Positions 53,501-60,652 of a DNA stretch of 64,000 bases are shown here, in pieces (positions within the stretch are counted from its first letter, which is position 1; each line of letters opens with the position of its first letter). Source of the DNA: Sandaracinobacteroides sp041675905. GTDB lineage: Bacteria > Pseudomonadota > Alphaproteobacteria > Sphingomonadales > Sphingomonadaceae. The DNA is taken from positions 1 through 64,000 of the forward strand of contig JBAYSX010000013.1 of assembly GCA_041675905.1 (NCBI GenBank). The letters are read 5' to 3'. The notes under the pieces were generated by a model. The model did not search any database. It was not told the origin of the DNA and saw only the letters and a program-made list of their open reading frames with translations. The translations under genes were made by a program, and so were the position numbers.

Positions 53501-53691
53501 CTGGCGCGCGGACTGCGGTGGGCGTTGTCGTCGTCTGGGGGGTCGGCATCGCGACCTTCCTGACCCTGTTCGTTATCCCGCCAATGTATAATCTGCTGGC
53601 GCGGCGGACGAAGTCGCCGGAGACGATCGCGCGCGAGCTGCAGGCCGGGCTGGCCGCCAATCCTGAGGAGCGTGCGCAACCCGCCGAATAA
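50566..53691 (+). CDS. RND efflux pump, HAE1 family (AcrB/MexF-like)
   Basis: The 1041-residue inner-membrane pump has 12 helices and two large periplasmic loops. Visible marks are SVKRPVFAAVMSLLLLLVG at the start, FVLAIGIVVDDAIVVLENI with the paired Asp of the proton path in helix 4, and GLAAKNGILIVEFA in helix 10. It exports drugs, detergents or solvents by proton exchange. No outer-membrane channel gene is in this unit, so a TolC-like or NodT protein coded elsewhere (for instance at 19196) may be used. The start is GTG within a four-base overlap. Confidence 0.93.
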   Translation: MILSDISVKRPVFAAVMSLLLLLVGAISYSRLPVRDLPEVEPPIVSVQTNYRGANAGVVENRITQVLEDRISGIEGIEMVRSRSRDGRSDITIEFSAARDIDAAANDVRDRVSGILDSLPQESDPPEISKVDVDSQPILWMSLTHPEWTAMQLSDYANRVLVDRFSAVNGVSRVRVSGDKTPAMRVWLSRQKLAAFGMTAGDIEAALRRQNVELPAGRVDGQATNLTVRINRQFLTEQDFSNLVVTRADDGYLVRLGDVARVSLEPEDRYSFYHNNGRLSVGLGVVRQSGANTLQVANDVKAEMVAVQEMLPPGMEIAVSNDTSLFIDRAINNVWVTLFEAAILVVAVIFIFLGSMRATLIPAATVPICLIATFAVLLLLGYSLNLLTLLAFVLAIGIVVDDAIVVLENIYYRIEHGEPPLVAAYRGASQVGFAVVATTVVICAVFVPLYFIAGNTGMLFRELAGAMIGAIAFSGFVALTLTPMLCSKFLRADTGKNRFSRWFDRQFARVLRRYRGFLQKIIHRPWLVSGAALAIVGVFLWLGSTLPSELAPEEDVGYFSVNVLGAEGTGYEQMLTYMQRLEAKALGLMEEEGAIRHLLVRAPATFGATEDFNSGMMLVFLKPWEERDVSTRDLTNRFQKMLAEDPHVRGNASIPGSLARGRGRPIQFVIAGSSFEELARVRDAIFVAARDHSGLVDLDADYRETKPQLAVDIDTARAGDLGVPISAIGQTLETMMGSRRVTTFIDRGEEYYVVVQAEDEDRATAQDLGNIYVRSTTSGELVPLTSLIAVREVAQAGELGRFNKLRAITIEGNVASGTTLGQALDFLEAEAMKHPEVAAIGYRGESQALRQTGSSLWIVLGLTIVLVFLVLAAQFESFVHPLVIILTVPLAVGGGVFGLWIMGGTINLYSQVGIVMLVGLAAKNGILIVEFANQLRDDGVEFTEAIIEASERRLRPVLMTSIATIAGAVPLMLASGAGAGARTAVGVVVVWGVGIATFLTLFVIPPMYNLLARRTKSPETIARELQAGLAANPEERAQPAE

Positions 53692-53737
53692 GGTTTGGCT
53701 TCGCTTTTGCACAAAATTGGCGTATGGGGCATCGCAT

Positions 53738-53760
53738 GAAGCCGGGTGATCGTCGGCTTT
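53738..53760 (+). terminator. Weak hairpin after the RND pump gene
   Basis: GAAGCCG at 53738-53744 and CGGCTTT at 53754-53760 pair (one G-T) around a 9-base loop, 15 bases before the ubiK start. It lacks a T run; it may end the pump transcript or mask the ubiK ribosome site. Confidence 0.3.
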
Positions 53761-53774
53761 CAGGAGTTTAGAGC

Positions 53775-54050
53775 ATGCAAAACCAGAACCCGATAATGGA
53801 GGATTTCACCCGGCTGATGTCGAGCATCGCCGGAACCATGGCCGGGGCCGGACGCGAGGCAGAAGCTAAAATCCGGGAAAAAATCCGCGAAACCGTAGGC
53901 GGTCTGGATATGGTTTCGCGCGAGGAGTTTGAAGCGGTGAAGACGCTTGCCTCCGAAGCGCGCGCTGAAATCGAGGTGCTGAAATCGGAAATCGCCGCAC
54001 TGCGGGGGGATAAGCCCGCCGCCGGTGACGAGAACAGCCCGACGATCTGA
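53775..54050 (+). CDS. ubiK: UbiK accessory factor (BMFP domain)
   Basis: The 91-residue protein has an N-terminal amphipathic part with GTMAGAGREAEAKIREK and a C-terminal coiled coil (about residues 45-77, EEFEAVKTLASEARAEIEVLKSEI region). This matches the BMFP/UbiK family, which forms trimers and helps ubiquinone synthesis with UbiJ in gammaproteobacteria. AGGAG lies eight bases before the ATG. It stands alone between the efflux genes and a YbjN gene. Confidence 0.85.
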   Translation: MQNQNPIMEDFTRLMSSIAGTMAGAGREAEAKIREKIRETVGGLDMVSREEFEAVKTLASEARAEIEVLKSEIAALRGDKPAAGDENSPTI

Positions 54051-54108
54051 ATTTTTCGGACTTTTCCGACATATCCACAGAAAATCCTGTTGCATGGCTG
54101 AAGCGCCC

Positions 54109-54138
54109 TTGTGTGCTGCCGTGCATTGTTCATTATAT
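54109..54138 (+). promoter_or_regulatory. Possible promoter of the YbjN gene
   Basis: TTGTGT at 54109-54114 and TTATAT at 54133-54138 lie 18 bases apart, 64 bases before the start codon. A sigma-70 type match of fair quality. Confidence 0.35.
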
Positions 54139-54202
54139 GGTGCCAACACTTGGTTAGACACACAACAGCCGGTATCCGAGAGCGAGGATGTAGGAGTTCC
54201 CG

Positions 54203-54727
54203 ATGATGAATTTACACATCGAGAGCGGGCTTGAGCCTTCCGCGCCCATCGACATGCTGGAACATTATTTCAGCAGCCATAACTGGGCGTTCGAGCGCGA
54301 CGGTGACGAGGAAATTGTCACCACGGTAAAGGGTAGCTGGTCCGATTATGAGTTGCGCGCACTGTGGCGCGACGAAGACCGGGTCCTGCAGTTTATTGCC
54401 CTGACAGGCATTGCCGCGTCGGGTGGCAAATCCGCCACCGAACTGCGCGCAAACCTGTACGAGACGCTCGGCCTGGTCAACGAGCAGTTGTGGATCGGAC
54501 ATTTCGAGCTTTGGTCCGCCGATGGCGCGATTTTGTTCCGCCACGCGGCGCTGCTGGATGGGCCGGAAGACGCCGCGCTGACCATGTCGCAGGCACATAC
54601 ACTGGTGGATGCCGCCATCGACGAGTGCGAGCGCTACTATCCGGTGTTCCAGTTTGTGCTGTGGGGCGGAAAATCCCCGCGCGAGGCCCTCGCGGCAGCC
54701 CTGGTGGAAACTGAAGGCGAAGCCTGA
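54203..54727 (+). CDS. YbjN domain protein
   Basis: The 174-residue protein has the YbjN fold (about residues 15-150), with LEHYFSSHNWAFERDGDEEI at the start and HTLVDAAIDECERYYPVFQFVLWG near the end. It resembles type III secretion chaperones in shape; in bacteria it is linked to stress control, but no reaction is known. AGGAG at 54192-54196 suits the first of two tandem ATG codons. The next gene starts 11 bases later, so the four genes to mtgA may form one unit. Confidence 0.82.
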   Translation: MMNLHIESGLEPSAPIDMLEHYFSSHNWAFERDGDEEIVTTVKGSWSDYELRALWRDEDRVLQFIALTGIAASGGKSATELRANLYETLGLVNEQLWIGHFELWSADGAILFRHAALLDGPEDAALTMSQAHTLVDAAIDECERYYPVFQFVLWGGKSPREALAAALVETEGEA

Positions 54728-54738
54728 AGCGCAGAATC

Positions 54739-55482
54739 ATGCGGGACGATCCGGGTGAAGACGTCGCACGCCTGATCGACGGCGACGACAGGCGACTGCT
54801 GCTGGTGGCGGATCATGCATCGAGCCATGTGCCGCCCGATATCGACCTTGGTATCCCTGATACGCTGCTATCTGAGCATGTGGCGGTGGATGTTGGCGTC
54901 GGCCCGCTGACCGTAGCGCTGGCGCAAGCGCTGGCCGCGCCAGCCTGGCTGGCGACTGTCAGCCGGCTGGTTTGCGATACCAACCGCCCGCCAGGGTCTT
55001 CCGGGATGGTGCCGGAATCCAGTGATGGCATTGCAATCCCTGGTAACTGCAATTTGTCGCCCGCAGCTTACAACCGGCGCCTCGCGATCCATCGCCGGTT
55101 TCACGACGGCCTGGCGGCGTATATCGCGCGGCATCAAACACAACTTCTGGTGTCGGTACATAGCTTCACGCCCAGACTGGCCACCAGCCCCGATACTGCC
55201 CGGCCGTGGCCTGTGGCGGTGCTGTGGAATCAGGACCGGCGCGGGGCAGACGTGGCGTTGGAAACCCTGCGACGGGAACCCGATCTCGGCGGTCCGGTCG
55301 GTGCGAATGAACCCTATTCAGGCCAGATTTTGAATTACACGATGGATCGACATGCCGAAGCGAACGGCATCCGCTATATCGGGTTCGAGGTGCGCCAGGA
55401 TTTGCTGGTCGACGCGACGGGTATCGCAATCTGGGCAGAACGGCTCGCCCGTACGATCCGGGCTGTGCTCGACGGCATATGA
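54739..55482 (+). CDS. N-formylglutamate amidohydrolase family protein
   Basis: The 247-residue protein has LLLVADHASSHVPPDI near the start (metal ligands His/Asp), VCDTNRPP, VSVHSFTPR and FEVRQDLLVD, all typical of the FGase family (HutG-like, zinc dependent). True HutG removes formyl from N-formylglutamate in histidine breakdown. No other hut genes are in the window, so another amide substrate is possible. It overlaps mtgA by four bases. Confidence 0.84.
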   Translation: MRDDPGEDVARLIDGDDRRLLLVADHASSHVPPDIDLGIPDTLLSEHVAVDVGVGPLTVALAQALAAPAWLATVSRLVCDTNRPPGSSGMVPESSDGIAIPGNCNLSPAAYNRRLAIHRRFHDGLAAYIARHQTQLLVSVHSFTPRLATSPDTARPWPVAVLWNQDRRGADVALETLRREPDLGGPVGANEPYSGQILNYTMDRHAEANGIRYIGFEVRQDLLVDATGIAIWAERLARTIRAVLDGI

Positions 55483-56162
55483 TCCGGTTGCTCCGGTACC
55501 TGCTGAAGCTGGTTGCCGGTCTGATTCTGCTCAGTCTGCTTTGGGCGCTTGCCGGTCGCTGGGTCAACCCGCCGGTCCATTATCTGATGCTGCGCGATCA
55601 TCTGAATGGCGTTCCGGTACAGCAGCAGTGGCGGCCATTGGAGCAAATGGGCAAGCATTTATCCCGTTCGGTAATCGGTGCGGAAGATGCGAATTTTTGC
55701 AGCCACCATGGTTTTGACCTGGAAGCGATCGAGAAGGCCATGGAGGAAAATCGCGAAGGCAAGCGGTTGCGCGGCGGCTCCACGATCAGTCAGCAAACCG
55801 CCAAAAATGTGTTTCTGTGGCCTGGTCGAACGGTGCTGCGTAAAGGGCTGGAAGCCTGGTTCACACTTCTGATTGAAATGATGTGGGGCAAGCCGCGCAT
55901 CATGGAAGTCTATCTGAATGTTGTGGAGATGGGGAAGGGTGTCTATGGCGCGGAGGCTGCCGCACAGCATTATTTCGGAAAGCCCGCGTCCCAACTCAGT
56001 CATCAACAAGCCGCGCGTCTGGCGGCGATTTTGCCGCAACCCATTCGCCGTGATGCGGCGTCTCCTGGCCCCGGCACGCGTCGCCTGGCCACGCGCATCG
56101 CCAGCCGCGCAAAAATCGTCGAAAGGGATGGTCTCGATTCTTGCCTGCGGAAATCAGGCTGA
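55479..56162 (+). CDS. mtgA: Monofunctional peptidoglycan transglycosylase MtgA
   Basis: The 227-residue GT51 enzyme extends glycan strands from lipid II. It has one N-terminal membrane helix (residues 8-28), the catalytic Glu69 in IGAEDANFCSHHGFD, RGGSTISQQTAKN and the second catalytic Glu region near VYLNVVEMGKGVYGAEAA. There is no transpeptidase domain. Its start lies in an ATGA overlap with the amidohydrolase gene; its end overlaps rpoN by nine bases on the other strand. Confidence 0.93.
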   Translation: MIRLLRYLLKLVAGLILLSLLWALAGRWVNPPVHYLMLRDHLNGVPVQQQWRPLEQMGKHLSRSVIGAEDANFCSHHGFDLEAIEKAMEENREGKRLRGGSTISQQTAKNVFLWPGRTVLRKGLEAWFTLLIEMMWGKPRIMEVYLNVVEMGKGVYGAEAAAQHYFGKPASQLSHQQAARLAAILPQPIRRDAASPGPGTRRLATRIASRAKIVERDGLDSCLRKSG

Positions 56163-57641
56163 TTGCACCAGGGCGCGGCGACGGCGATCGAAGCTCGACG
56201 GAATCTGCATCGCCTCGCGATATTTTGCGACGGTACGCCGGGCCAGGGCAAAGCCTTCCTGTTTCAGAAGTTCGACCAGTTTGTCATCCGAAAATGGTTT
56301 CAGCGGCGGCTCTGCATCGATAAGGGCTTTCAACTGCGCGCGCACCGCCTCGGCGGAGGCCTCATCGCCATCGCCCGACGGGATAGCTGCAGTGAAGAAA
56401 TATTTCAGTTCGAACAGGCCACGGTCGCACGACAGATACTTGTGCGAGGTAACCCGGCTGACGGTCGATTCATGCATGCCGATTTCGTCGGCTACCGACC
56501 GCAGTGTCATCGGTTTAAGCTGCTGCACGCCATGTTCAAAAAAACCCTGCTGCCGTTCAATCAGCGCGGTCACGACTTTCAGGATGGTCGTGGCGCGCTG
56601 ATCCAGCGCGCGGATCAGCCAGTTGGCTTGCTGAACACATTGATCCAGAAACTGTTTTTCGGCTTTTTCGTTAGTGTGGCTGGTGTTCCTGTCGGCAATC
56701 TCCACGCGATATTCGCGGTTGAAAATGAGCCGGGGCAGTGTGGCGTTATTGAGTTCGGCAATCCAGCCCTTGCGGGTGCGGCGTACGAACACATCGGGAA
56801 CAATGCACTGGCTCGATGTGCCACCATAGACGAGGCCAGGTTTGGGATTATAGCTGCGCAGTTCGCGTAACATATCCGCAAGATCCTCGGCATCGACATC
56901 GCACAGACGGCGTAACCGCGCGAGATCCCCCCGTGCAACCAGATCGAGATTATCGATCAACGCAGCCATGCACGGATCGTATCGGTCCGCTTCCTTTGCC
57001 TGCAAGGCGATGCACTCTGCGAGGGTGCGCGCGCCCACGCCGGTAGGTTCGAATGTCTGGACAATGGTCAGTATGCGCTCGGCTTCCTCAGACTCAATGC
57101 CAATGCGCTCGGCTATTTCATTCAGGGGATCAATGAGATAACCGGCCTCGTTTATACAAGAAATGATCGCGAGTGCCACAGCCTGTTCGAATGCCGGAAG
57201 GCCTGCCGCCTGGCGTTCGAGGATTTCTATAAGGGTGGGGAGCTCGCCGGCAACATGGTCCAGGCTGAAATCATCCGAAGAACCATTGCCGTTGCCCGAG
57301 TCCACGGCGCAGTCGTGGTGGAAGCGTTCCTCCGCGAAATCGACATCGAGATCACTACTGTGATCGCCGATCAAATTTTCCGGATTAATCTCTGCGTCCG
57401 CAGGGGCCGTGCTATCAGGCGCGTTGTCGATCGAAGTGGCCGCGGAGGTGTCGTCTGGGCCGCCCGGTATTCCGCCATCCTCGTCAGCCAGATCGAGCAG
57501 CGGATTACGTTCAAGTTCGACGTTTATTTCTGCCTGCAGTTCAAGGTTGGAAAGTGTCAGCAACCGGATCGCGGCCTGTAATTGCGGCGAGAGGACGAGC
57601 GTCTGGGAAGTACGCAGGTCAAGGCTTGGACCTAGTTTCAT
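56154..57641 (-). CDS. rpoN: RNA polymerase sigma-54 factor
   Basis: The 495-residue factor has the Gln/Leu-rich activator region I (LSPQLQAAIRLLTLSNLELQ, residues 18-37), an acidic region II (about 55-130), the core-binding domain, a helix-turn-helix for the -12 element (SVADEIGMHESTVSRVTSHK-like) and the RpoN box ARRTVAKYRE near the end, which reads the -24 element. It directs nitrogen and other genes. It follows lptB by 25 bases. A near-consensus target promoter lies 2.9 kb upstream, before glnB. Confidence 0.95.
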   Translation of the reverse strand: MKLGPSLDLRTSQTLVLSPQLQAAIRLLTLSNLELQAEINVELERNPLLDLADEDGGIPGGPDDTSAATSIDNAPDSTAPADAEINPENLIGDHSSDLDVDFAEERFHHDCAVDSGNGNGSSDDFSLDHVAGELPTLIEILERQAAGLPAFEQAVALAIISCINEAGYLIDPLNEIAERIGIESEEAERILTIVQTFEPTGVGARTLAECIALQAKEADRYDPCMAALIDNLDLVARGDLARLRRLCDVDAEDLADMLRELRSYNPKPGLVYGGTSSQCIVPDVFVRRTRKGWIAELNNATLPRLIFNREYRVEIADRNTSHTNEKAEKQFLDQCVQQANWLIRALDQRATTILKVVTALIERQQGFFEHGVQQLKPMTLRSVADEIGMHESTVSRVTSHKYLSCDRGLFELKYFFTAAIPSGDGDEASAEAVRAQLKALIDAEPPLKPFSDDKLVELLKQEGFALARRTVAKYREAMQIPSSFDRRRRALVQSA

Positions 57642-57666
57642 CTACTACACCGGCCCCGCAATTTGA

Positions 57667-58455
57667 TCAGAGCGAGAAATCCTCGCCAAGATAGACCCGG
57701 CGTACAGTCTCGTCCTTTACGAGTGCTTCCGGGGTTCCCTCGAACAGGACGCGGCCATCATATATGATGCAGGCCCTATCTACAATTTCGAGTGTTTCCC
57801 GAACATTATGATCGGTAATCAATACGCCGATATCGCGTTCTTTCAGGTGGACCACGAGGGTACGGATATCAGCGATGGAGATGGGATCAATGCCAGCGAA
57901 GGGTTCATCGAGAAGCATGATCGATGGCGACGCCGCAAGAGCGCGTGCGATTTCACAGCGGCGGCGTTCGCCCCCCGATAGCGACATGGCGTTCACATCG
58001 CGCAGACGGGTGATGTTGAATTCGGCCAGCAATTCTTCGAGCCGGGCGGCGCGTACATCTTTGTCCGGCTCAACCACCTCCAGCACGGCCATGATATTGT
58101 CCGCGACCGTCATGCCGCGAAAAATCGAGATTTCTTGTGGCAGATACCCCAGGCCCAGTGCTGCGCGCCGATACATGGGCAGGTTCGTGATATCGACGCC
58201 ATCCAGCAGAATACGACCGGTATCCGGAGCATTCAAACCCATAACCGCATAGAAACAGGTGGTTTTACCCGCGCCATTGGGGCCGAGCAGTCCGATGACC
58301 TCGCCGCGATCGACCGAAAGGGAAATATCCCGAAGGACCACCCGGGGTCCATAAGATTTGCCCAGCGCGATTACCGCCAGGCCATGCTGTTCAGCAGCAG
58401 ACGGTCGTCCAACGGTGGCGTGCACGCGTTCGTCCGGATGTGAAGTAGCAGCCAT
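57667..58455 (-). CDS. lptB: LPS export ABC ATPase LptB
   Basis: The 262-residue ATPase drives lipopolysaccharide transport with LptFGC. Walker A GPNGAGKTT (residues 58-66), Q-loop PQEISIF, signature LSGGERRR (159-166), Walker B LLDEPFAGID (181-190) and the H-loop in ITDHNV are all present. A 25-residue N-terminal extension precedes the domain. ATG at 58455 is used, though the frame is open further. Usually lptC and lptA precede lptB; here glnA does. A good promoter is seen at 58523-58550. Confidence 0.92.
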   Translation of the reverse strand: MAATSHPDERVHATVGRPSAAEQHGLAVIALGKSYGPRVVLRDISLSVDRGEVIGLLGPNGAGKTTCFYAVMGLNAPDTGRILLDGVDITNLPMYRRAALGLGYLPQEISIFRGMTVADNIMAVLEVVEPDKDVRAARLEELLAEFNITRLRDVNAMSLSGGERRRCEIARALAASPSIMLLDEPFAGIDPISIADIRTLVVHLKERDIGVLITDHNVRETLEIVDRACIIYDGRVLFEGTPEALVKDETVRRVYLGEDFSL

Positions 58456-58522
58456 GGCAGACGACAAAACCCCTTTCAGCGACACGCGCGCAAGATGGCG
58501 CAGTTCTTGCTCTCCTGTTAAG

Positions 58523-58550
58523 ACTATACCGGGCGCGCCGGTGTTTTCAA
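58523..58550 (-). promoter_or_regulatory. Sigma-70 promoter of lptB-rpoN
   Basis: On the minus strand TTGAAA (58550-58545) and TATAGT (58528-58523) are 16 bases apart, a strong match. The spacer holds an inverted repeat (ACCGG/CCGGT with a 5-base centre, 58528-58542) that could bind a regulator. It lies about 70 bases before the lptB ATG. Confidence 0.55.
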
Positions 58551-58599
58551 TGCTGCTTTGCGGCATTCTCGCCGCAATCCACAGCTTTGGGAATGGCAA

Positions 58600-58619
58600 C
58601 GGCGGGAAAATGCCCGCCG
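58600..58619 (-). terminator. Hairpin after glnA
   Basis: CGGCGGG at 58600-58606 and CCCGCCG at 58613-58619 form a perfect 7-bp stem with a 6-base loop, 30 bases after the glnA stop. There is no clear T run on the minus strand, so termination may be partial. Confidence 0.5.
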
Positions 58620-58649
58620 CGCCACCCACAAGCTGTTAACTACAAAGCG

Positions 58650-60062
58650 TCATGCGCTGTAATACATATCGAATTCCACGGGAGACGGCGCAGTCTCCCA
58701 GCGCATCACCTCTTCCATTTTCAGAGCGATGTAGCTGTCGATCTGGTCATCATTGAAAACGCCGCCGCGGGTGAAAACGGCGCGGCCCTTGTCGAGCGCA
58801 ACCAGCGCTTCGCGCAACGAGCCTGCTACCGTCGGCACCTTTTTCAGTTCGCGTGGTGGCAGATCGTACAGATTCTTGTCCATCGGACCGCCTGGGTGCA
58901 GTTTATTTTCAATTCCGTCGAGGCCTGCCATCACCAATGCCGCGTAGGCGAGATAGGGGTTGGCGAGAGGATCGGGGAAACGCACTTCCACGCGTTTCGC
59001 TTTCGCACCCGCGCCATACGGTATCCGGCAGGATGCCGAGCGGTTGCGGCTGGAATAGGCCAGCAATACCGGAGCTTCAAAACCCGGCACCAGACGCTTG
59101 TAGCTGTTGGTGGTGGGGTTGGTGAACGCATTCACGGCTTTCGCATGTTTGATGATGCCGCCGATGAAGTAGAGCGCCATGTCGGAGAGGCCCGCATAGC
59201 CTTCCCCCGCAAACAAGGGCTGGCCTTTCGACCAGATCGACAGATGGGTGTGCATCCCGGAGCCATTATCTTCCCGAATGGGCTTCGGCATGAAAGTCGC
59301 CGTTTTCCCATAGGCCTGGGCTACCATGTGCACGACATATTTGTATAATTGCATACGGTCCGCGGTCTCCACCAGCGTGCCATATTCCATGCCCAGTTCA
59401 TGTTGGGCCGCAGCCACCTCATGGTGATGCTTGTCGCAGGGCAGTCCAAGGTCGAGCAATACTTGCACCATTTCAGCCCGAAGGTCCGTGGCGCTGTCTA
59501 CCGGACCAACCGGAAAATAACCGCCCTTGGCACGTGGGCGGTGACCGAGGTTGCCCTCTTCATACTCGCGCCCGGTATTGGTCGGCATTTCAACATCGTC
59601 GAAGCTATAGAAGCTTTTGTTGTAGCTGTTACCAAATTTTACATCGTCAAATACAAAGAACTCAGCTTCCGGGCCAACATAAATCGTATCGCCAATACCG
59701 GTGCTTTTCAGATATGCCTCGGCGCGTTTGGCGATGGAGCGCGGGTCGCGGCCATAATCTTCGCCGGTGGCCGGATCGGTGATGTCGCAGAACAGCACGA
59801 GCATGGGGGTGGCGCTGAACGGATCGATATAAACCGCATCAAGATCAGGCTTCAGAATCATATCGGATTCATTGATGACTTTCCAGCCACCAATGGAAGA
59901 TCCGTCAAACATGAAGCCTTCATCCAGATTTTCTTCATTGATGACTCGCCGCGCCATCGTAAGATGATGCCACTTCCCCCTGGGATCGGTGAAGCGGAGA
60001 TCAATCCATTCGATTTCCTTTTCTTCGATCATTCTGATGATGTCGCTTGGGCTATTGGCCAT
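58650..60062 (-). CDS. glnA: Glutamine synthetase type I
   Basis: The 470-residue enzyme makes glutamine from glutamate, ammonia and ATP. DPRGKWHHLTM, the active-site GGWKVINESDM, GSGMHTHLSIW and ASCRIP blocks are present. NLYDLPP near residue 399 carries the tyrosine that GlnE adenylylates, so this is the regulated GSI-beta type. It follows glnB by 45 bases and is probably transcribed with it from the sigma-54 promoter at 60495-60512. Confidence 0.96.
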   Translation of the reverse strand: MANSPSDIIRMIEEKEIEWIDLRFTDPRGKWHHLTMARRVINEENLDEGFMFDGSSIGGWKVINESDMILKPDLDAVYIDPFSATPMLVLFCDITDPATGEDYGRDPRSIAKRAEAYLKSTGIGDTIYVGPEAEFFVFDDVKFGNSYNKSFYSFDDVEMPTNTGREYEEGNLGHRPRAKGGYFPVGPVDSATDLRAEMVQVLLDLGLPCDKHHHEVAAAQHELGMEYGTLVETADRMQLYKYVVHMVAQAYGKTATFMPKPIREDNGSGMHTHLSIWSKGQPLFAGEGYAGLSDMALYFIGGIIKHAKAVNAFTNPTTNSYKRLVPGFEAPVLLAYSSRNRSASCRIPYGAGAKAKRVEVRFPDPLANPYLAYAALVMAGLDGIENKLHPGGPMDKNLYDLPPRELKKVPTVAGSLREALVALDKGRAVFTRGGVFNDDQIDSYIALKMEEVMRWETAPSPVEFDMYYSA

Positions 60063-60107
60063 GAATATCCTCGTGGTGCTGTAATTTATGTCTGTGTGAT
60101 GGCTTAT

Positions 60108-60446
60108 TTAAATTGCGTCCAGATCGCGTTCGCCGGTGCGGATGCGGATAGCGGTATCTACCGGGCAAACGAAGATTTTTCCATCGCCGATGCGCCCGGT
60201 ACGCGCGGATGTGGCGATGGCCTCGATCACGCGATCGACCTGACTGTCATCTACCACCACTTCCAGACGGACCTTGGGCAGGAAATCGACGACATACTCC
60301 GCCCCGCGGTACAATTCCGTATGCCCTTTCTGTCGTCCGAATCCCTTGGCTTCCGTTACCGTAATGCCCGACACGCCGACTTCGTGAAGCGCTTCCTTCA
60401 CTTCATCCAGCTTGAATGGCTTGATGATCGCTTCTACTTTTTTCAT
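60108..60446 (-). CDS. glnB: Nitrogen regulatory protein PII (GlnB)
   Basis: The 112-residue trimer subunit senses 2-oxoglutarate, ATP/ADP and, through uridylylation by GlnD, glutamine. It opens MKKVEAIIKPFKLDEV and has the T-loop with Tyr51 in HTELYRGAEYVVDFLPK, the B-loop TGRIGDGKIFV and the C-loop RIRTGE. It is placed before glnA, as in the usual alphaproteobacterial glnBA operon. There is no amtB next to it, which favours GlnB over GlnK. Confidence 0.95.
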   Translation of the reverse strand: MKKVEAIIKPFKLDEVKEALHEVGVSGITVTEAKGFGRQKGHTELYRGAEYVVDFLPKVRLEVVVDDSQVDRVIEAIATSARTGRIGDGKIFVCPVDTAIRIRTGERDLDAI

Positions 60447-60494
60447 GCCTCGTCAAAACTCCGCTTCAGGTTCGCAACTGTCTCACCTGCATCC

Positions 60495-60512
60495 AAGCAA
60501 GATACGTGCCAA
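60495..60512 (-). promoter_or_regulatory. Sigma-54 (-24/-12) promoter of glnBA
   Basis: On the minus strand TTGGCACG (60512-60505) and TTGC (60500-60497) keep the exact spacing TGGCAC-N5-TTGC of sigma-54 promoters, followed by TT. It ends about 49 bases before the glnB start. The match to the consensus is complete in both boxes. I did not find a clear NtrC site in the 140 bases further upstream. Confidence 0.8.
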
Positions 60513-60652
60513 ATGTCCGCACCTGGGACTCCTTGTCAAAGATAATCCATTCCTGCCTATTTTTTGAGCAACGTGCCAAAATATTACGCGCATGTGCGTT
60601 TAAAATCTTTCGGGACCTGTTCGCCGCCGGTCAGTGGCATTAGATATTGCAT

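Noticed and set aside
54075..54090. ATATCCACA, one base off a DnaA box, after ubiK
   Set aside because: A single imperfect box without clustering, AT-rich unwinding sequence or replication genes does not make an origin.
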